Source: Bifidobacterium hapali (GTDB taxonomy: Bacteria; Actinomycetota; Actinomycetes; Actinomycetales; Bifidobacteriaceae). From it: a DNA stretch of 57,459 nucleotides. The position numbers and the translations under genes are program-made. Where the stretch lies: positions 459-57,917 of the forward strand of contig NZ_MWWY01000001.1 of the NCBI RefSeq assembly GCF_002259755.1. Direction: 5' to 3'. Below are positions 1-9,538 of this stretch, piece by piece. Numbering within the stretch: position 1 is the first letter of the stretch; each line of letters starts with the position of its first letter. The notes under the pieces are model-generated. The model had not been told where the DNA came from, ran no database searches, and saw only the letters and a list, made by a program, of their open reading frames with translations.

Positions 1-188
1 CGCGAATACCGCTCGCCACGCGTCGAGGGTATTCCCGTCTTCTGTTCCTCGAGCCAGTCCCGATGCCACATACGCAACGCCTCACGACTGGGATACCCCA
101 ACTCCCGGATCGCGTCCGCCGCGCAGCACTCATACCTCACATACAACTCCACCGCACGCCGACGCTGCTCCCTCGTATACCTCGCCAT
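1..188 (-). CDS. Partial IS3-family transposase OrfA (N-terminal part)
   Basis: Reading the minus strand from an ATG at 188 gives an uninterrupted frame to the window edge (about 62 codons). It begins MARYTREQRRRAVELY and continues with a helix-turn-helix-like segment (AADAIRELGYPSREALRMW). This is the N-terminal HTH of the IS3-family OrfA proteins common in bifidobacteria, which bind the element's ends and are translated with OrfB by frameshifting. A good Shine-Dalgarno (GGAGGAG, 191-200) precedes the ATG. The rest of the element lies outside the window, so whether it is intact cannot be judged. It lies beyond the 3' end of the murJ operon, so it separates that operon from its usual neighbours. 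Confidence 0.75.
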   Translation of the reverse strand, partial: MARYTREQRRRAVELYVRYECCAADAIRELGYPSREALRMWHRDWLEEQKTGIPSTRGERYS

Positions 189-248
189 GATGGCTCCTCC
201 CGGATCACAGTCCAAGAAAACGGCACCACCTCAGCGCACCAGCATGGA

Positions 249-298
249 GTGGCGGAAAACGCTCGCTTAGACCACTGTCAGCGAGCGTTTTCCGCCAC
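249..298. repeat. Palindromic repeat, GTGGCGGAAAA family, copy 1
   Basis: Perfect inverted repeat with 19-bp arms (GTGGCGGAAAACGCTCGCT and its complement) around a loop of about 12 nt. One of ten copies in the window (others at 14361, 14472, 14534, 20517, 20578, 20729, 30049, 56521, 56583). The rest of 189-430 shows no gene. Confidence 0.85.
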
Positions 299-430
299 GC
301 CCGGGAATTTAACGCACAGACGTGCACCAGTCTTTATGACCGGCGTTGACGCCCAAGACTCTAAGCACCACAAAAGGTTCCTATACCCCTCCAATCATGC
401 ACCGCATTAAAATGGGCAAAGAGAAAAGGC

Positions 431-462
431 AAAGAAAAAGCCCGGCGGGAAGGGCCGGGCTT
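431..462 (-). terminator. Rho-independent terminator of the Nudix-DUF6049-murJ operon
   Basis: On the minus strand a GC-rich hairpin (arms GCCCGGC at 454-460 and 440-446) is followed by TTTTTC. It lies about 140 nt beyond the murJ stop codon and is oriented to end that transcript. Nothing else recognisable lies between 463 and 603. Confidence 0.85.
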
Positions 463-603
463 CATCAGAGGAGAAGGAAGAAAGGAAGTTCAGTTGTCCG
501 CAACCTTTCGGCTGCTGATAGTTATATAACCACCCATTTCGGAACGTTGCGTGTGTTATGCCTGAGAGTTTTCTGAGAATCCGGGCATAAATCGCTAGAA
601 CCG

Positions 604-3600
604 CTAGAACAGCTCCACCTTTTGGATATAGAGCTTGCCATTGGGCAGGCTGTCGATCGGCACCCACAGCACCACATCTTGCGTATTGGCCACGCTGGTG
701 AACTTCACCTCAGTAGTGCCACCGTCCGCGAACGAGAATTCGGCCATTTGCTTACCCTTGGTCGGGTCGCCATCCGTGTCGGTGTACACGTAGCCCTTGC
801 CACCCGACGTAGTGATCGTGATCTTCATACGGTACACCTTGGACGCATTCTGCAAATGCAGGTGATACGCGAAACCGTTCTGTCCGCCCGGGCTTGTGAG
901 GAATGACTGGCTGGCGATAGCCAACGCAGTATTGTTCTCGTACCGCGGGTCAGGAACCTTGCTGACGTTCTTATCTGCGGTGACAACCTTGGTCTTCGAC
1001 GATGAGTCTGATGACGAGCTAGACCCGTTCGACGAGTTCGTTGACGAAGACTTATCCGAATCCGACGAATCCGACGAATCATTAGACCCATCAGTCCCAT
1101 CCGTCTGATTTGCCGTCGTATCGTTGCCAAACGGCACGTTGTTGAGATTGCTCGCCGCCCACGGATCAGACTCAGACGACGAACTGCCACCGATGTTGCC
1201 GTTCGACGCATTGTTCAGACTGCGGATTGCAAGGAATCCTGCACCCACGACTACAGCAATGCCCACAATCACCGTAATGATCTTGGTCGGCAGACCGAGC
1301 ATGACAGTTTCGTCAGCCACGTCAGCATCCTGCGCGGCTGTAGCGATCTTGTCAGGTCGCGTGACCGCAGTTTTTACAGAAACAGTCTGCGGCACAGCGG
1401 CTGGCGTAGGAACAGTGACTGGCTCGATGATTTGCGTTGCTTCGAGCGCAGGATCGGCGACTGGCGGCGGTACCGTAGGTGGCGCGATCGCGGCCGGCAA
1501 TGCTTGTGTGGCTTCGATATCGTTGGCTTCTGCTTCGCTCGTAGCGTTGGTCGCAGTTCCGGCAGTCCCAGCCGACGCCTCAGCAGACCCAGAAACTCCA
1601 GAAACATTAATCGGCGCAGTCGGCCGCGACACCGCAGTCGAAACTGGGAATGAATACCCGGGCACGGTCGGCACGGCTGGAGCAGCTCCAGCCCCAGCGA
1701 CGCCCGCGCCAGCATCCCCATGCCGCACCGAAGACACGTTGAGCGGCACAGTAGTCATCGAACCGTCATCCGCATGCGATGGCGTATCAAACGCGGAGAA
1801 CAGGTCGCCAGTCAGCGGCGTCACGTCAACGACATCGTCGGACGTCAGCGCAGACGCGTATTTCGGCGTGTTCAGCGACAGTGGCGGTAGCGGATTCGTG
1901 TTCACCATGCCGGCCGGAATATCGAGCAGCGCATCCTGCGGCGTCGGTTTAATCGCGGCGAGCATCACCGACGCAGTGCCAGCGATACTTGGCAGCGCAA
2001 TATCATGCTCCATGAGCTGGTTGAGCGGCGACCACGTGCCGAGCAGCGCGTCAATCTCGGCGAGCGACGACAGCGGAGCGTTAAACGCGTCGTCACTGTG
2101 CAAGCCGAGTCCGCGGCGGCAGATGAGCTTGAATTCGCCGGGAACATCGTCCTTGAGCTGGCTCATGTCGAACGTCGTGTTCATGGTCGACGGCGTGCCA
2201 GTAAGCAGCGCATACAGCAGCACGGCGAGCTGCCGGACCGCGCGCTCTTCCGCGCCGGCCGCTGCGCCGACTTTTTCGGACACGTCTTGTAGCATCATGC
2301 TGACTGGAATATCCGCAAGCTGAATGCCGGTTGCGCAAATGCGTACGGTATCAGTACTAATCGCGTGGTCGACGACGCCGCGCGACAGCAGCATGCCGAC
2401 GATCGACGTGGTTTCGCCGAGAATCGAGCGGATTGCGGAATAGCTTAAGATCGAGCGCGCCGGACCGCGCAGATAGTCGCTGACTGACAGACCGGCGTCT
2501 TCGCGCGTGACGATAATCGGCAGTTCGCCACCGTGATGCAGCTGCAGTACTTGCGTGAGCCGTGGGTCGCGCATGGATGCGAGCACGGACGTGACGTCGT
2601 TGACTTGGGCGATCGCGCGACGGTCGGTGACGATGAAGACTTGGCAGTCTTGCGCGAGCATGCGGTCGTTGGCTTTCCACGCTTGCAGACCGGGGGTGTT
2701 ACGCAACGGTGATACCAGCGTATAGCGGTTGATGATGGTATCTCCGAGCTGTGGCTTCATTCCGACTCCATATGACGACGATAGTGGTGACGTGGGTTTC
2801 GGTGTCATTCTAATCGTCGGTGTGGTCGAGGTGAGCGGCTCGGCTGCGGCCTTCACAGGGTTGTTGCGTGCGTCCTGTGATGTGGCGGTCGGCTGCCCCG
2901 CGCTTACGTGTGCGTTCGCTGCGGGCGGTTCCGGCGGCAGATCATCGGGACTGATATCGGATGCTATGGCTGCGTTCTCACCCGCGTTCGCTGCGGCCGA
3001 TTCAGTATTCCCGTGATGCAGTAACGCGGCACCCATGCTGATTGCCGCGCGCAGCTCACGCGATCGCAGCAGCCACAGCACGCCGACGTAGACGAGAGTA
3101 ATCACGATTATCAGCAGCACGCACGCGCCGATCGCTTGCGGCCAGTTTGCGATAGCTGTATCTGCGGTCATGATCTGTCCGCGACCAGTCGCCCCAGCCC
3201 CAGCCCCGGCCCCGGCACCCCCGGCCGCAGCTTGATCAGCAGCCGTCCATATACCGAGCAGAGCGTACACCGGCCCGCGCGCAAGTAGCCCAGCTACCAC
3301 CGCAGCCGCCCCGGCAAACAGTGCCTTGCCGAACGCGCCCGCAATCCGTCGCCCGTCGAGTCGACCCGCAAACCGACGCCGCAGCGACGGTACGAGGAAT
3401 GGGAACGCAAACACATGACCAACTGACGTCGCCAATGCGGTTGCCGTCACCCACTGCGTCGGGTCGAGCGTGAACACAACGCCGATAAGCAGCGCAACGT
3501 AGATCAGGTTGAACAGCAGCATGAACAGGAACGGCGTGCGACCGTCCTCGAACGCGTAAAACGTGCGTTGAATGATCAGATATGCGCTCGTAATTGGCAA

Positions 3601-4743
3601 ACCGAGGCCCATCATCGTCAGCGGCGCGGCGATCAGCGCAGCTTCCGGCCCACTCACTGACGGCAGCAGCGCGAGAATAATCGGCACTGGCATAACGATA
3701 AACGCAACAGAAAAGAACATCATGAGCACGCCGACGTTACGTAACGCAAGACTCAATGCGTCACGCGCAGCGTCGATATTGCCGGTCGCGATCGCTTGCG
3801 AAATGCGCGGAAACAGTGCGGTGGCAACCGATACTGCGATCAGCGAATACGGCAGCATGTACAGCGTAAACATGTTCTGATAAGTTGCGTTACCGGCGAC
3901 GTTGAGAATATCTAGACCGTGCAATGCGTGCGCGCGGTCCGGCGCGGATGTGGCGATGCGCGTGGTGATGATATTCGCAAGCTGATCGACGATCACAATG
4001 CCGACACTCCAGCCAGCTACCGCGCCCATTGATTTGAGTCCAATGCCACTCAGCCCGAACTTCGGCCGGTATCGAATACCGCATTTGGCGAGCGGAATAA
4101 ACAGCACGAGCGCCTGAAACGCGACGCCGAGTGTCCACGTTCCGGCCGTAAGTATGAGACGGTCGCCGGTCCAGAATTGCGGCGGCTGTTCAGTTGCGCG
4201 TCCAAATAGCAAGATAAACGCGGTAAAACCGGCACAACTGATCACGTTCGCGCCGACCGAACTCCACGCATACGCGCCGAAATGGTCTTTCGCGGCGAGA
4301 ATCTGCCCGAGCACGGTGTACAAACCGTAGAAGAAAATTTGCGGCATACACCACAAGGTGAACGCGTTGGTGAGCGCCATAAGATCGCGGTTGTGCCCGT
4401 CGACGTACAGCATGGTGAGCAGCGGCGTGGCGGCAGCCATGATCAGCGTGATGCCGAGCAGCATCGAAATCGCAAGCGTGATGAGCTTGTTGAGCCGCTC
4501 CTCAGCGTCTTTCTGCTGCAGCGTGCGCACGATTTGCGGCACGAGTACCGCGTTGAAAATACCGCCGGAAACAAGCGTGAACACGGCTTGCGGAATCATC
4601 GCGCCAGCCTGATATGCGTTCGCGGCGAGGCCGGTTGTGCCGAGCGCGGCGGCCAGCAGAATCGTACGAACCTGCCCGGTGACGCGGGAAGCCGCAGTTC
4701 CAGCGGCCATGATTAACGAATTGCGGCCGAGAGATGAACTCAT
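604..4743 (-). CDS. murJ: MurJ/MviN lipid II flippase fused to a pseudokinase and extracytoplasmic domain
   Basis: Residues 1-520 are a polytopic MATE-like MurJ/MviN domain (starts MSSSLGRNSLIMAAGTAASR), which flips lipid II for peptidoglycan synthesis. After a charged, low-complexity linker, residues about 662-900 form a protein-kinase-like fold (GDTIINRYTLVSPL). The catalytic loop is degenerate (VDHAISTDTVRI instead of HRDxKxxN), so this is a pseudokinase. A single membrane helix (about 1150-1170), a Ser/Asp-rich stretch and a C-terminal beta-rich domain follow. This is the architecture of the mycobacterial MviN protein, whose pseudokinase recruits a forkhead-associated protein when phosphorylated. 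I chose the start at 4743, not the in-frame ATG at 4779, because it overlaps the upstream stop as ATGA and has an AAGAAGGA Shine-Dalgarno. Last gene of the operon. Confidence 0.93.
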   Translation of the reverse strand: MSSSLGRNSLIMAAGTAASRVTGQVRTILLAAALGTTGLAANAYQAGAMIPQAVFTLVSGGIFNAVLVPQIVRTLQQKDAEERLNKLITLAISMLLGITLIMAAATPLLTMLYVDGHNRDLMALTNAFTLWCMPQIFFYGLYTVLGQILAAKDHFGAYAWSSVGANVISCAGFTAFILLFGRATEQPPQFWTGDRLILTAGTWTLGVAFQALVLFIPLAKCGIRYRPKFGLSGIGLKSMGAVAGWSVGIVIVDQLANIITTRIATSAPDRAHALHGLDILNVAGNATYQNMFTLYMLPYSLIAVSVATALFPRISQAIATGNIDAARDALSLALRNVGVLMMFFSVAFIVMPVPIILALLPSVSGPEAALIAAPLTMMGLGLPITSAYLIIQRTFYAFEDGRTPFLFMLLFNLIYVALLIGVVFTLDPTQWVTATALATSVGHVFAFPFLVPSLRRRFAGRLDGRRIAGAFGKALFAGAAAVVAGLLARGPVYALLGIWTAADQAAAGGAGAGAGAGATGRGQIMTADTAIANWPQAIGACVLLIIVITLVYVGVLWLLRSRELRAAISMGAALLHHGNTESAAANAGENAAIASDISPDDLPPEPPAANAHVSAGQPTATSQDARNNPVKAAAEPLTSTTPTIRMTPKPTSPLSSSYGVGMKPQLGDTIINRYTLVSPLRNTPGLQAWKANDRMLAQDCQVFIVTDRRAIAQVNDVTSVLASMRDPRLTQVLQLHHGGELPIIVTREDAGLSVSDYLRGPARSILSYSAIRSILGETTSIVGMLLSRGVVDHAISTDTVRICATGIQLADIPVSMMLQDVSEKVGAAAGAEERAVRQLAVLLYALLTGTPSTMNTTFDMSQLKDDVPGEFKLICRRGLGLHSDDAFNAPLSSLAEIDALLGTWSPLNQLMEHDIALPSIAGTASVMLAAIKPTPQDALLDIPAGMVNTNPLPPLSLNTPKYASALTSDDVVDVTPLTGDLFSAFDTPSHADDGSMTTVPLNVSSVRHGDAGAGVAGAGAAPAVPTVPGYSFPVSTAVSRPTAPINVSGVSGSAEASAGTAGTATNATSEAEANDIEATQALPAAIAPPTVPPPVADPALEATQIIEPVTVPTPAAVPQTVSVKTAVTRPDKIATAAQDADVADETVMLGLPTKIITVIVGIAVVVGAGFLAIRSLNNASNGNIGGSSSSESDPWAASNLNNVPFGNDTTANQTDGTDGSNDSSDSSDSDKSSSTNSSNGSSSSSDSSSKTKVVTADKNVSKVPDPRYENNTALAIASQSFLTSPGGQNGFAYHLHLQNASKVYRMKITITTSGGKGYVYTDTDGDPTKGKQMAEFSFADGGTTEVKFTSVANTQDVVLWVPIDSLPNGKLYIQKVELF

Positions 4744-6995
4744 TCGTCGGGGTCCTTCTTGCGATTGAACTGTCGCCACAAGCCGAGCAAGCCGAGCACG
4801 ATGGCGAACGCGATGATCACGAAGCCGCTTTTATCGCTGATGCGCAGCACACTCGTGATATTGGTGGACTGGGTGGTGCCAAACGGCTGACCAGTGCGGT
4901 CTTGCAGGCTGATATGTGCGGTGGTTGTGCCGGATGCGAGCACGCGGATGGTGAACGTGACTTGCGTTTCGCCGTGTGGCGGCACGCTGGCTTCGCTGAT
5001 ACGTGACGTGATAATTTCTGGCGAGTCGGTCAGCGACGAGACTTTGACGCGCACCGGATATGGATGCTGGTTGCGAATCGTGACTGGCATTGTTGCGGTT
5101 TCACTGACGACCGTTACCGGCTCGGACTGAGTGATCGTGACTCCGTCTGCGAGTTGTGTGGCGAGACTGGATGCCGCAGTGGTCATGCGTTTGGCGGCTT
5201 GTGCGTCGCCAGCCATTGCGCGCATGGCGATACTGGATTGCGCGGCAATGAGTTCGTTACCCCACGCCTGCGCACCGTCCGAATTATTGTCCACGACTTG
5301 GGATGCGAAACGAGTGATCGCGTCGCGACTTGCGGCGAGCGACGACAGTGTTTGCTGAGTGCGTTGCGTTTGCGCAGTGGTCAACGCTGTTTTGTCATGG
5401 ACAAGTTGCAGCGCATCGTCGCCGGTTGCTGTCGCATCAGCTTGACTGAGTGTCGCGAGATCGGTCAGTTCCAGCCACGGCGAGTGTTCAACCGCGTTCA
5501 TGAGCGCGTCGATCGTAGCCGCGTCAGCATCGGCTTCAAAACACACGAGCAGATTGCGCGTCGTGTACGGCTGTTCCATCTGATAAAACGCGCTCTGCGC
5601 CACGAAACGAGCGAGTCTGCCAGCCGCAGTCGTCTCGCCATCTGCGTTTGAACTCGTCGCCTTGCCTTGCGCGAGCCGGCTCAACTCGCGCTGCTCGGTC
5701 AGTACGGTCACATCGCCAGCGTCGGTTGGCACCACGATTTTGCCAGTGTGTACCGTCGAATTGTCGCTCGTATCGAACTCATGATCGGCGATAACGGTTG
5801 TGTACCCTTGCGTACGCGCCGCAGTCAGCGACGCCAGCGACCACGCGGCGTCACCTTGCATTGCGTACGTAGTACTCGTCGCATCCTGATCGCCGATCGC
5901 GGAACGATAGTCAGCGATCGCGGCGTCCGCGTTCCACGCTGAACCGTTCACACCAGCGTTCTCATACGCGCCGCTGTTCGCGTACGCCACGAACGACGTG
6001 ATATCGAAAGCAGCAGGCTGCATAATACCGTCGATTTGCGGCGGCATATCCATCGCGTCGAGCGTGGTCGGGTCGGCGATGACTTGCAGCATCGGATGGT
6101 TGGTGATGGTTTGCAAACGTTTGCGATCGAGCTGTGCGTCGTCGCCGAGCGTGATGAGAGACGCGTTGGTGGACGTGCCAGACTTGCTGCTCGCTGCGCC
6201 GCTCGCCTCGCCGTTTGCCGCACCGGCCGCCGCACTACCAGACTTGCCGCTCGCCGCACCGGCCGCCGCACTGCCGCCAGCGATCACACTATCCACAGCC
6301 GTCTCATCCAGCTCCCACGATGTGGACGCAAGCGGCAACGCAACCGTCAGCCGCATCGCCGGCGTACTCGCGTTGTTCAGTCCGTCCGTCGAACGAGTCA
6401 AAAAACTGTGCGTAATCGCTTGCGTGCGCTCGCCGGCCACGTACACGAGCGCGAGCGGTTTCGGTCCCCACGAGACGATTGCGCTCAATTCGTCCGGTTT
6501 CACCGTGATTTCGACCGTGGCAGACGCGCCGGCGGCAAGCTCAGGCACATCTACGTTGCCGAGTATGTCGCGCGCGGGGATGTTCGCAGTACCTTCCGAC
6601 CATTCCTGCATGTCGGTGCGCGAGAAGAACGTGAACCGCGCGTTGGTTGCGAGCGTGAGCGTGCCAGCGGGCAGCGTTTCTTCAGTAGGATTGTTGACGG
6701 TTGCTTTGAGATGGTAGCCGGATGTTGCGGTGACGACTGCGGTGGCATCGTCAATCGTGACGTTGACGGTCGGTGACGGGTCGGCTGTGCTGCTGTCTGT
6801 GCCAGTTGTGTCACTTGCACTGTCGGCTTGCGTCGTACCGTCGGCTTGCGTTGCGCTGTTTGCCGCGTCGCCGTCCTCGGCCATCGCGATGCGAGCGGGC
6901 GCCACAAAACAAGGGACCACGCCGAGCAGTGTGGCCACGACGACGGTCACCAATGTGGTAAGGGCACGTCGTGCCCGAGCTGCGGGAAGGTTCAC
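4740..6995 (-). CDS. DUF6049-family secreted membrane-anchored protein
   Basis: 751-residue protein with an N-terminal signal peptide or membrane segment (residues about 10-40, ending APARIAMA), a large extracytoplasmic region, and a C-terminal membrane helix (SGFVIIAFAIVLGLLGLW, about 724-742) followed by a basic tail. An Ala/Ser/Gly-rich repeat lies near residues 236-275. Homologues sit immediately upstream of murJ in many actinobacteria, which suggests a role in cell-wall assembly, but the function is not known. The start is GTG at 6995, one base after the Nudix stop codon with AGGCAGG just upstream, so translation is probably coupled. It overlaps murJ by 4 bp. Confidence 0.85.
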   Translation of the reverse strand: MNLPAARARRALTTLVTVVVATLLGVVPCFVAPARIAMAEDGDAANSATQADGTTQADSASDTTGTDSSTADPSPTVNVTIDDATAVVTATSGYHLKATVNNPTEETLPAGTLTLATNARFTFFSRTDMQEWSEGTANIPARDILGNVDVPELAAGASATVEITVKPDELSAIVSWGPKPLALVYVAGERTQAITHSFLTRSTDGLNNASTPAMRLTVALPLASTSWELDETAVDSVIAGGSAAAGAASGKSGSAAAGAANGEASGAASSKSGTSTNASLITLGDDAQLDRKRLQTITNHPMLQVIADPTTLDAMDMPPQIDGIMQPAAFDITSFVAYANSGAYENAGVNGSAWNADAAIADYRSAIGDQDATSTTYAMQGDAAWSLASLTAARTQGYTTVIADHEFDTSDNSTVHTGKIVVPTDAGDVTVLTEQRELSRLAQGKATSSNADGETTAAGRLARFVAQSAFYQMEQPYTTRNLLVCFEADADAATIDALMNAVEHSPWLELTDLATLSQADATATGDDALQLVHDKTALTTAQTQRTQQTLSSLAASRDAITRFASQVVDNNSDGAQAWGNELIAAQSSIAMRAMAGDAQAAKRMTTAASSLATQLADGVTITQSEPVTVVSETATMPVTIRNQHPYPVRVKVSSLTDSPEIITSRISEASVPPHGETQVTFTIRVLASGTTTAHISLQDRTGQPFGTTQSTNITSVLRISDKSGFVIIAFAIVLGLLGLWRQFNRKKDPDE

Positions 6996-6996
6996 C

Positions 6997-7839
6997 TCAT
7001 GCCTGCCTGTTCAGTTTCCGTGCGTATAACCACGCGATCTTGCGTTCATTAGGATAGCTGAGTACGCCGTCCAAATCCTGAAAATCAACCCAAATCGCGT
7101 CTTCAGCTTCGTGATCCGGGTCACCTTCGACAGTCAACTCGCCGCCGATCTGCCGCAACGCAAAATGATGTACGAGCTTGTGCACGCGCTGGCTCGCGCC
7201 CGTAAACCAGTAGTCGATCGTCGCGATCGAATCGACCACTTCGCCCAAGATTCCAGTTTCCTCGTGGACTTCGCGCACTGCAGTTTGCTGCGGAGTCTCG
7301 CCTTTTTCGATATGTCCCTTCGGCAGACACCATTCAAGATGACCACTGCGCGAGTGTCGCGCGATAATCGCGACGCGGCCGCGCTCGTCAAACACAAGTC
7401 CGCCTGCGGAATATTCGCGTACGACCGGCAGCTCTTGCGCATCCAGGGATGCGAACGTGGTCGGACCGTCCGACGATCGTCGTGGCGGCATATTCGCTGG
7501 TGACGGTCGCGTGGCAGTCGCAGCGAACTCGACCATGATTTGCGAGTCGATTTGCGAGTCGATCTGAGAATCAATCGGTGTATCGATTTGGGAACTCAAC
7601 TGCGTGCCAATAAAAGCAATATTCTTTAGCGCGTCGCGCAATGCGTTCGGCGTGTCGGATTGGTTTTCACTAGCTGTATCAGCGGTATCTACAACCCCTT
7701 CTTGGTGAGACGGGGGGCGGCTTGCGGCGGGCTGCGCAGTGCTCGTGGAGTACTTCAATTCGTCCGGTGCCAACGGATCTCGGGCATGACGAACCGACGC
7801 ATGGTCGAGCATGCGTGCGAGGTCCGCTGGCGTAATCAT
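6997..7839 (-). CDS. Nudix hydrolase
   Basis: A full Nudix box is present at about residues 175-197 (GHIEKGE...REVHEETGI, matching Gx5Ex7REUxEExGU), so the protein should hydrolyse nucleoside-diphosphate-linked substrates. The exact substrate cannot be told. The N-terminal 100 residues are low complexity, including a tandem IDSQ repeat (nt 7540-7580) before the Nudix domain. The open frame extends to 8064 but would run into the divergent cca gene. ATG 7839 with AAGGTGGAAGG just upstream is the better start (280 aa); ATG 7857 is possible. First gene of the Nudix-DUF6049-murJ operon, whose order matches the mycobacterial mutT4-type gene next to mviN. Confidence 0.85.
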   Translation of the reverse strand: MITPADLARMLDHASVRHARDPLAPDELKYSTSTAQPAASRPPSHQEGVVDTADTASENQSDTPNALRDALKNIAFIGTQLSSQIDTPIDSQIDSQIDSQIMVEFAATATRPSPANMPPRRSSDGPTTFASLDAQELPVVREYSAGGLVFDERGRVAIIARHSRSGHLEWCLPKGHIEKGETPQQTAVREVHEETGILGEVVDSIATIDYWFTGASQRVHKLVHHFALRQIGGELTVEGDPDHEAEDAIWVDFQDLDGVLSYPNERKIAWLYARKLNRQA

Positions 7840-7925
7840 GCCTTCCACCTTACTCATACTTTGCGCAGGTGGGGTAACGCTATGCTGAGAAGAACAAAAG
7901 TTCCCCAAGTTGCGAAAGGGTGCGC

Positions 7926-9344
7926 GTGAATTTCGAAGTATGGCCCGAAGCCATTGAACTGGGTCGTTTGTTCGCACAGCAGGGCTATGAGTTGGCGTTA
8001 GTTGGCGGTCCGGTCCGTGATCTGCTATTACATCGACCATCTCACGATCTGGATTTCTGCTCATCGGCGCGCCCTGAACAGTTCGAGCCGATCCTGCGTC
8101 GGTGGGGACGCGACGGATTTTGGGACATGGGACGCAAATTCGGCACGCTCGGAGCGATGCGTCGGCGTGAGGACGGTACGGAAGTCAAAGTAGAGGTCAC
8201 CACATATCGGTCAGATGTCTACGATCCGGACTCTCGTAAGCCGGAAGTCAACTATGGTGACTCGCTTGAAGGCGACCTGTCTCGCCGTGATTTCACGGTC
8301 AATGCGATGGCGTTGCGTGTGCCGCAGCTTGAGTTCGTCGATCCGTTTGGAGGAGCGAACGACCTCGCCAAAGGCATACTGCGTACGCCAGTCGACCCGC
8401 GGCAATCGTTTGATGACGATCCACTGCGCATGATGCGCGCCGTACGATTCGTCGCCCAACTTGGCTTTACGATCGAGCCAGAAACCACCGAGGCGATCAG
8501 CGACATGACCGAGCGCATCAGTATCGTCTCCGCCGAACGCGTGCGCGACGAACTTGTCAAACTGCTGCTCTCCGATCGTCCACGCGCCGGTATCGAAGCG
8601 CTCGTCGACTCTGGGCTCGCGAATATCGTCTTCCCGGAAATCCCTGCGTTACAGCTCGAAATCGACGAATATCACCGTCACAAGGACGTTTTCGAGCACA
8701 CGATGATCGTGCTCGACCGCGCGGTTGCGCTCGAAACTGACGATGATGGTCCTGTTCCACGACCGGATCTCACGCTGCGACTCGCTGCGCTTATGCACGA
8801 TATCGGCAAGCCGCGCACGCGCAAGTTCGAGCCGGGCGGCAAAGTGAGTTTCCATCATCACGATGCGGTTGGTGCGAAAATGACGCGCAAGCGGTTGCGC
8901 GCGCTGCATTTCGACCACCATGTGATTGATGACGTGAGCGAACTGGTCAACCTGCACTTGCGGTTCCACGGTTATGTGGACGAACCGTGGACCGATTCGG
9001 CAGTGCGGCGGTACGTGAAAGATGCGGGCCACTTGTATGAGCGGCTCAACCGGCTTACGCGTGCCGACGCGACCACGCAGAACAAGCGCAAGGCAATGGT
9101 GTTCGCGTCCGCGATGGACGAGATGGAGCAGCGCGTGCGCGAGCTCAAAGAGAAGGAAGATTTCGACGCGATCCGGCCTGACGTGGACGGCAACGAAATC
9201 ATGGAGTTGCTTGGGCTTGAGCCCGGTCCGATGGTCGGTCGTGCGTACAAGCATATGCTTGAATATCGCCTCGATAACGGCCCTGTCGACCACGATGTCG
9301 CCGTAGCCGAGCTCAAACGCTGGTACGCCGCCGACCAAGCGTAA
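7926..9344 (+). CDS. cca: CCA tRNA nucleotidyltransferase with HD domain
   Basis: 472 residues. The N-terminal polymerase-beta-like head has GGPVRD (about 27-32) and the metal-binding DLDF (about 42-45), then the RRDFTVNA motif and the tRNA-binding neck/body. The C-terminal part has an HD phosphohydrolase motif (LMHDIGKP, about 285-292). The enzyme adds or repairs the 3' CCA of tRNAs; the tRNA-Thr gene in this window does not encode CCA. GTG 7926 is chosen because GAAAGG lies 6-10 nt upstream; the in-frame GTG at 7920 would overlap that site. Divergent from the Nudix gene with an 86-bp gap, the arrangement seen around pcnA in other actinobacteria. Confidence 0.95.
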   Translation: MNFEVWPEAIELGRLFAQQGYELALVGGPVRDLLLHRPSHDLDFCSSARPEQFEPILRRWGRDGFWDMGRKFGTLGAMRRREDGTEVKVEVTTYRSDVYDPDSRKPEVNYGDSLEGDLSRRDFTVNAMALRVPQLEFVDPFGGANDLAKGILRTPVDPRQSFDDDPLRMMRAVRFVAQLGFTIEPETTEAISDMTERISIVSAERVRDELVKLLLSDRPRAGIEALVDSGLANIVFPEIPALQLEIDEYHRHKDVFEHTMIVLDRAVALETDDDGPVPRPDLTLRLAALMHDIGKPRTRKFEPGGKVSFHHHDAVGAKMTRKRLRALHFDHHVIDDVSELVNLHLRFHGYVDEPWTDSAVRRYVKDAGHLYERLNRLTRADATTQNKRKAMVFASAMDEMEQRVRELKEKEDFDAIRPDVDGNEIMELLGLEPGPMVGRAYKHMLEYRLDNGPVDHDVAVAELKRWYAADQA

Positions 9345-9370
9345 TTGCGCACCCTCATAGCGCGAAGCCA

Positions 9371-9400
9371 TCTCAGCTCCCCTTGTCAGGGGAGCTGAGA
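9371..9400. terminator. Hairpin after cca (possible terminator)
   Basis: Perfect 13-bp stem (TCTCAGCTCCCCT and complement) with a 4-nt loop, 27 nt beyond the cca stop. There is no T-run, so termination is inferred only from position and stem strength. The sequence resembles the GGGGAGCTG pieces of the mosaic repeats at 12.2, 30.2 and 44.8 kb. Confidence 0.5.
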
Positions 9401-9408
9401 CTACCTCT

Positions 9409-9521
9409 CATGATGCGGTAACTTTCACATGGTGCGGTAAAATCCCCATGATGCGGTAACGCAAAATGGCGAAATTCCAACGTTTTCAGGGAATCGTCGG
9501 TTTTACGTTTACCGCATCATG
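9409..9521. repeat. CATGATGCGGTAA repeat array, copy 1
   Basis: Three direct 13-bp units start at 9409, 9428 and 9447, exactly 19 bp apart, followed by a core (GCAAAATGGCGAAATTCC) and one inverted unit at 9509-9521. It lies between the convergent cca and LytR_C genes. A fuller copy is at 22809-22959. Confidence 0.8.
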
Positions 9522-9538
9522 GAACATTACGGCAAAAC

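Noticed and set aside
1124..2323. 399-residue Ala/Ser-rich plus-strand frame
   Set aside because: Lies wholly opposite murJ, has no Shine-Dalgarno and the composition of a shadow frame.
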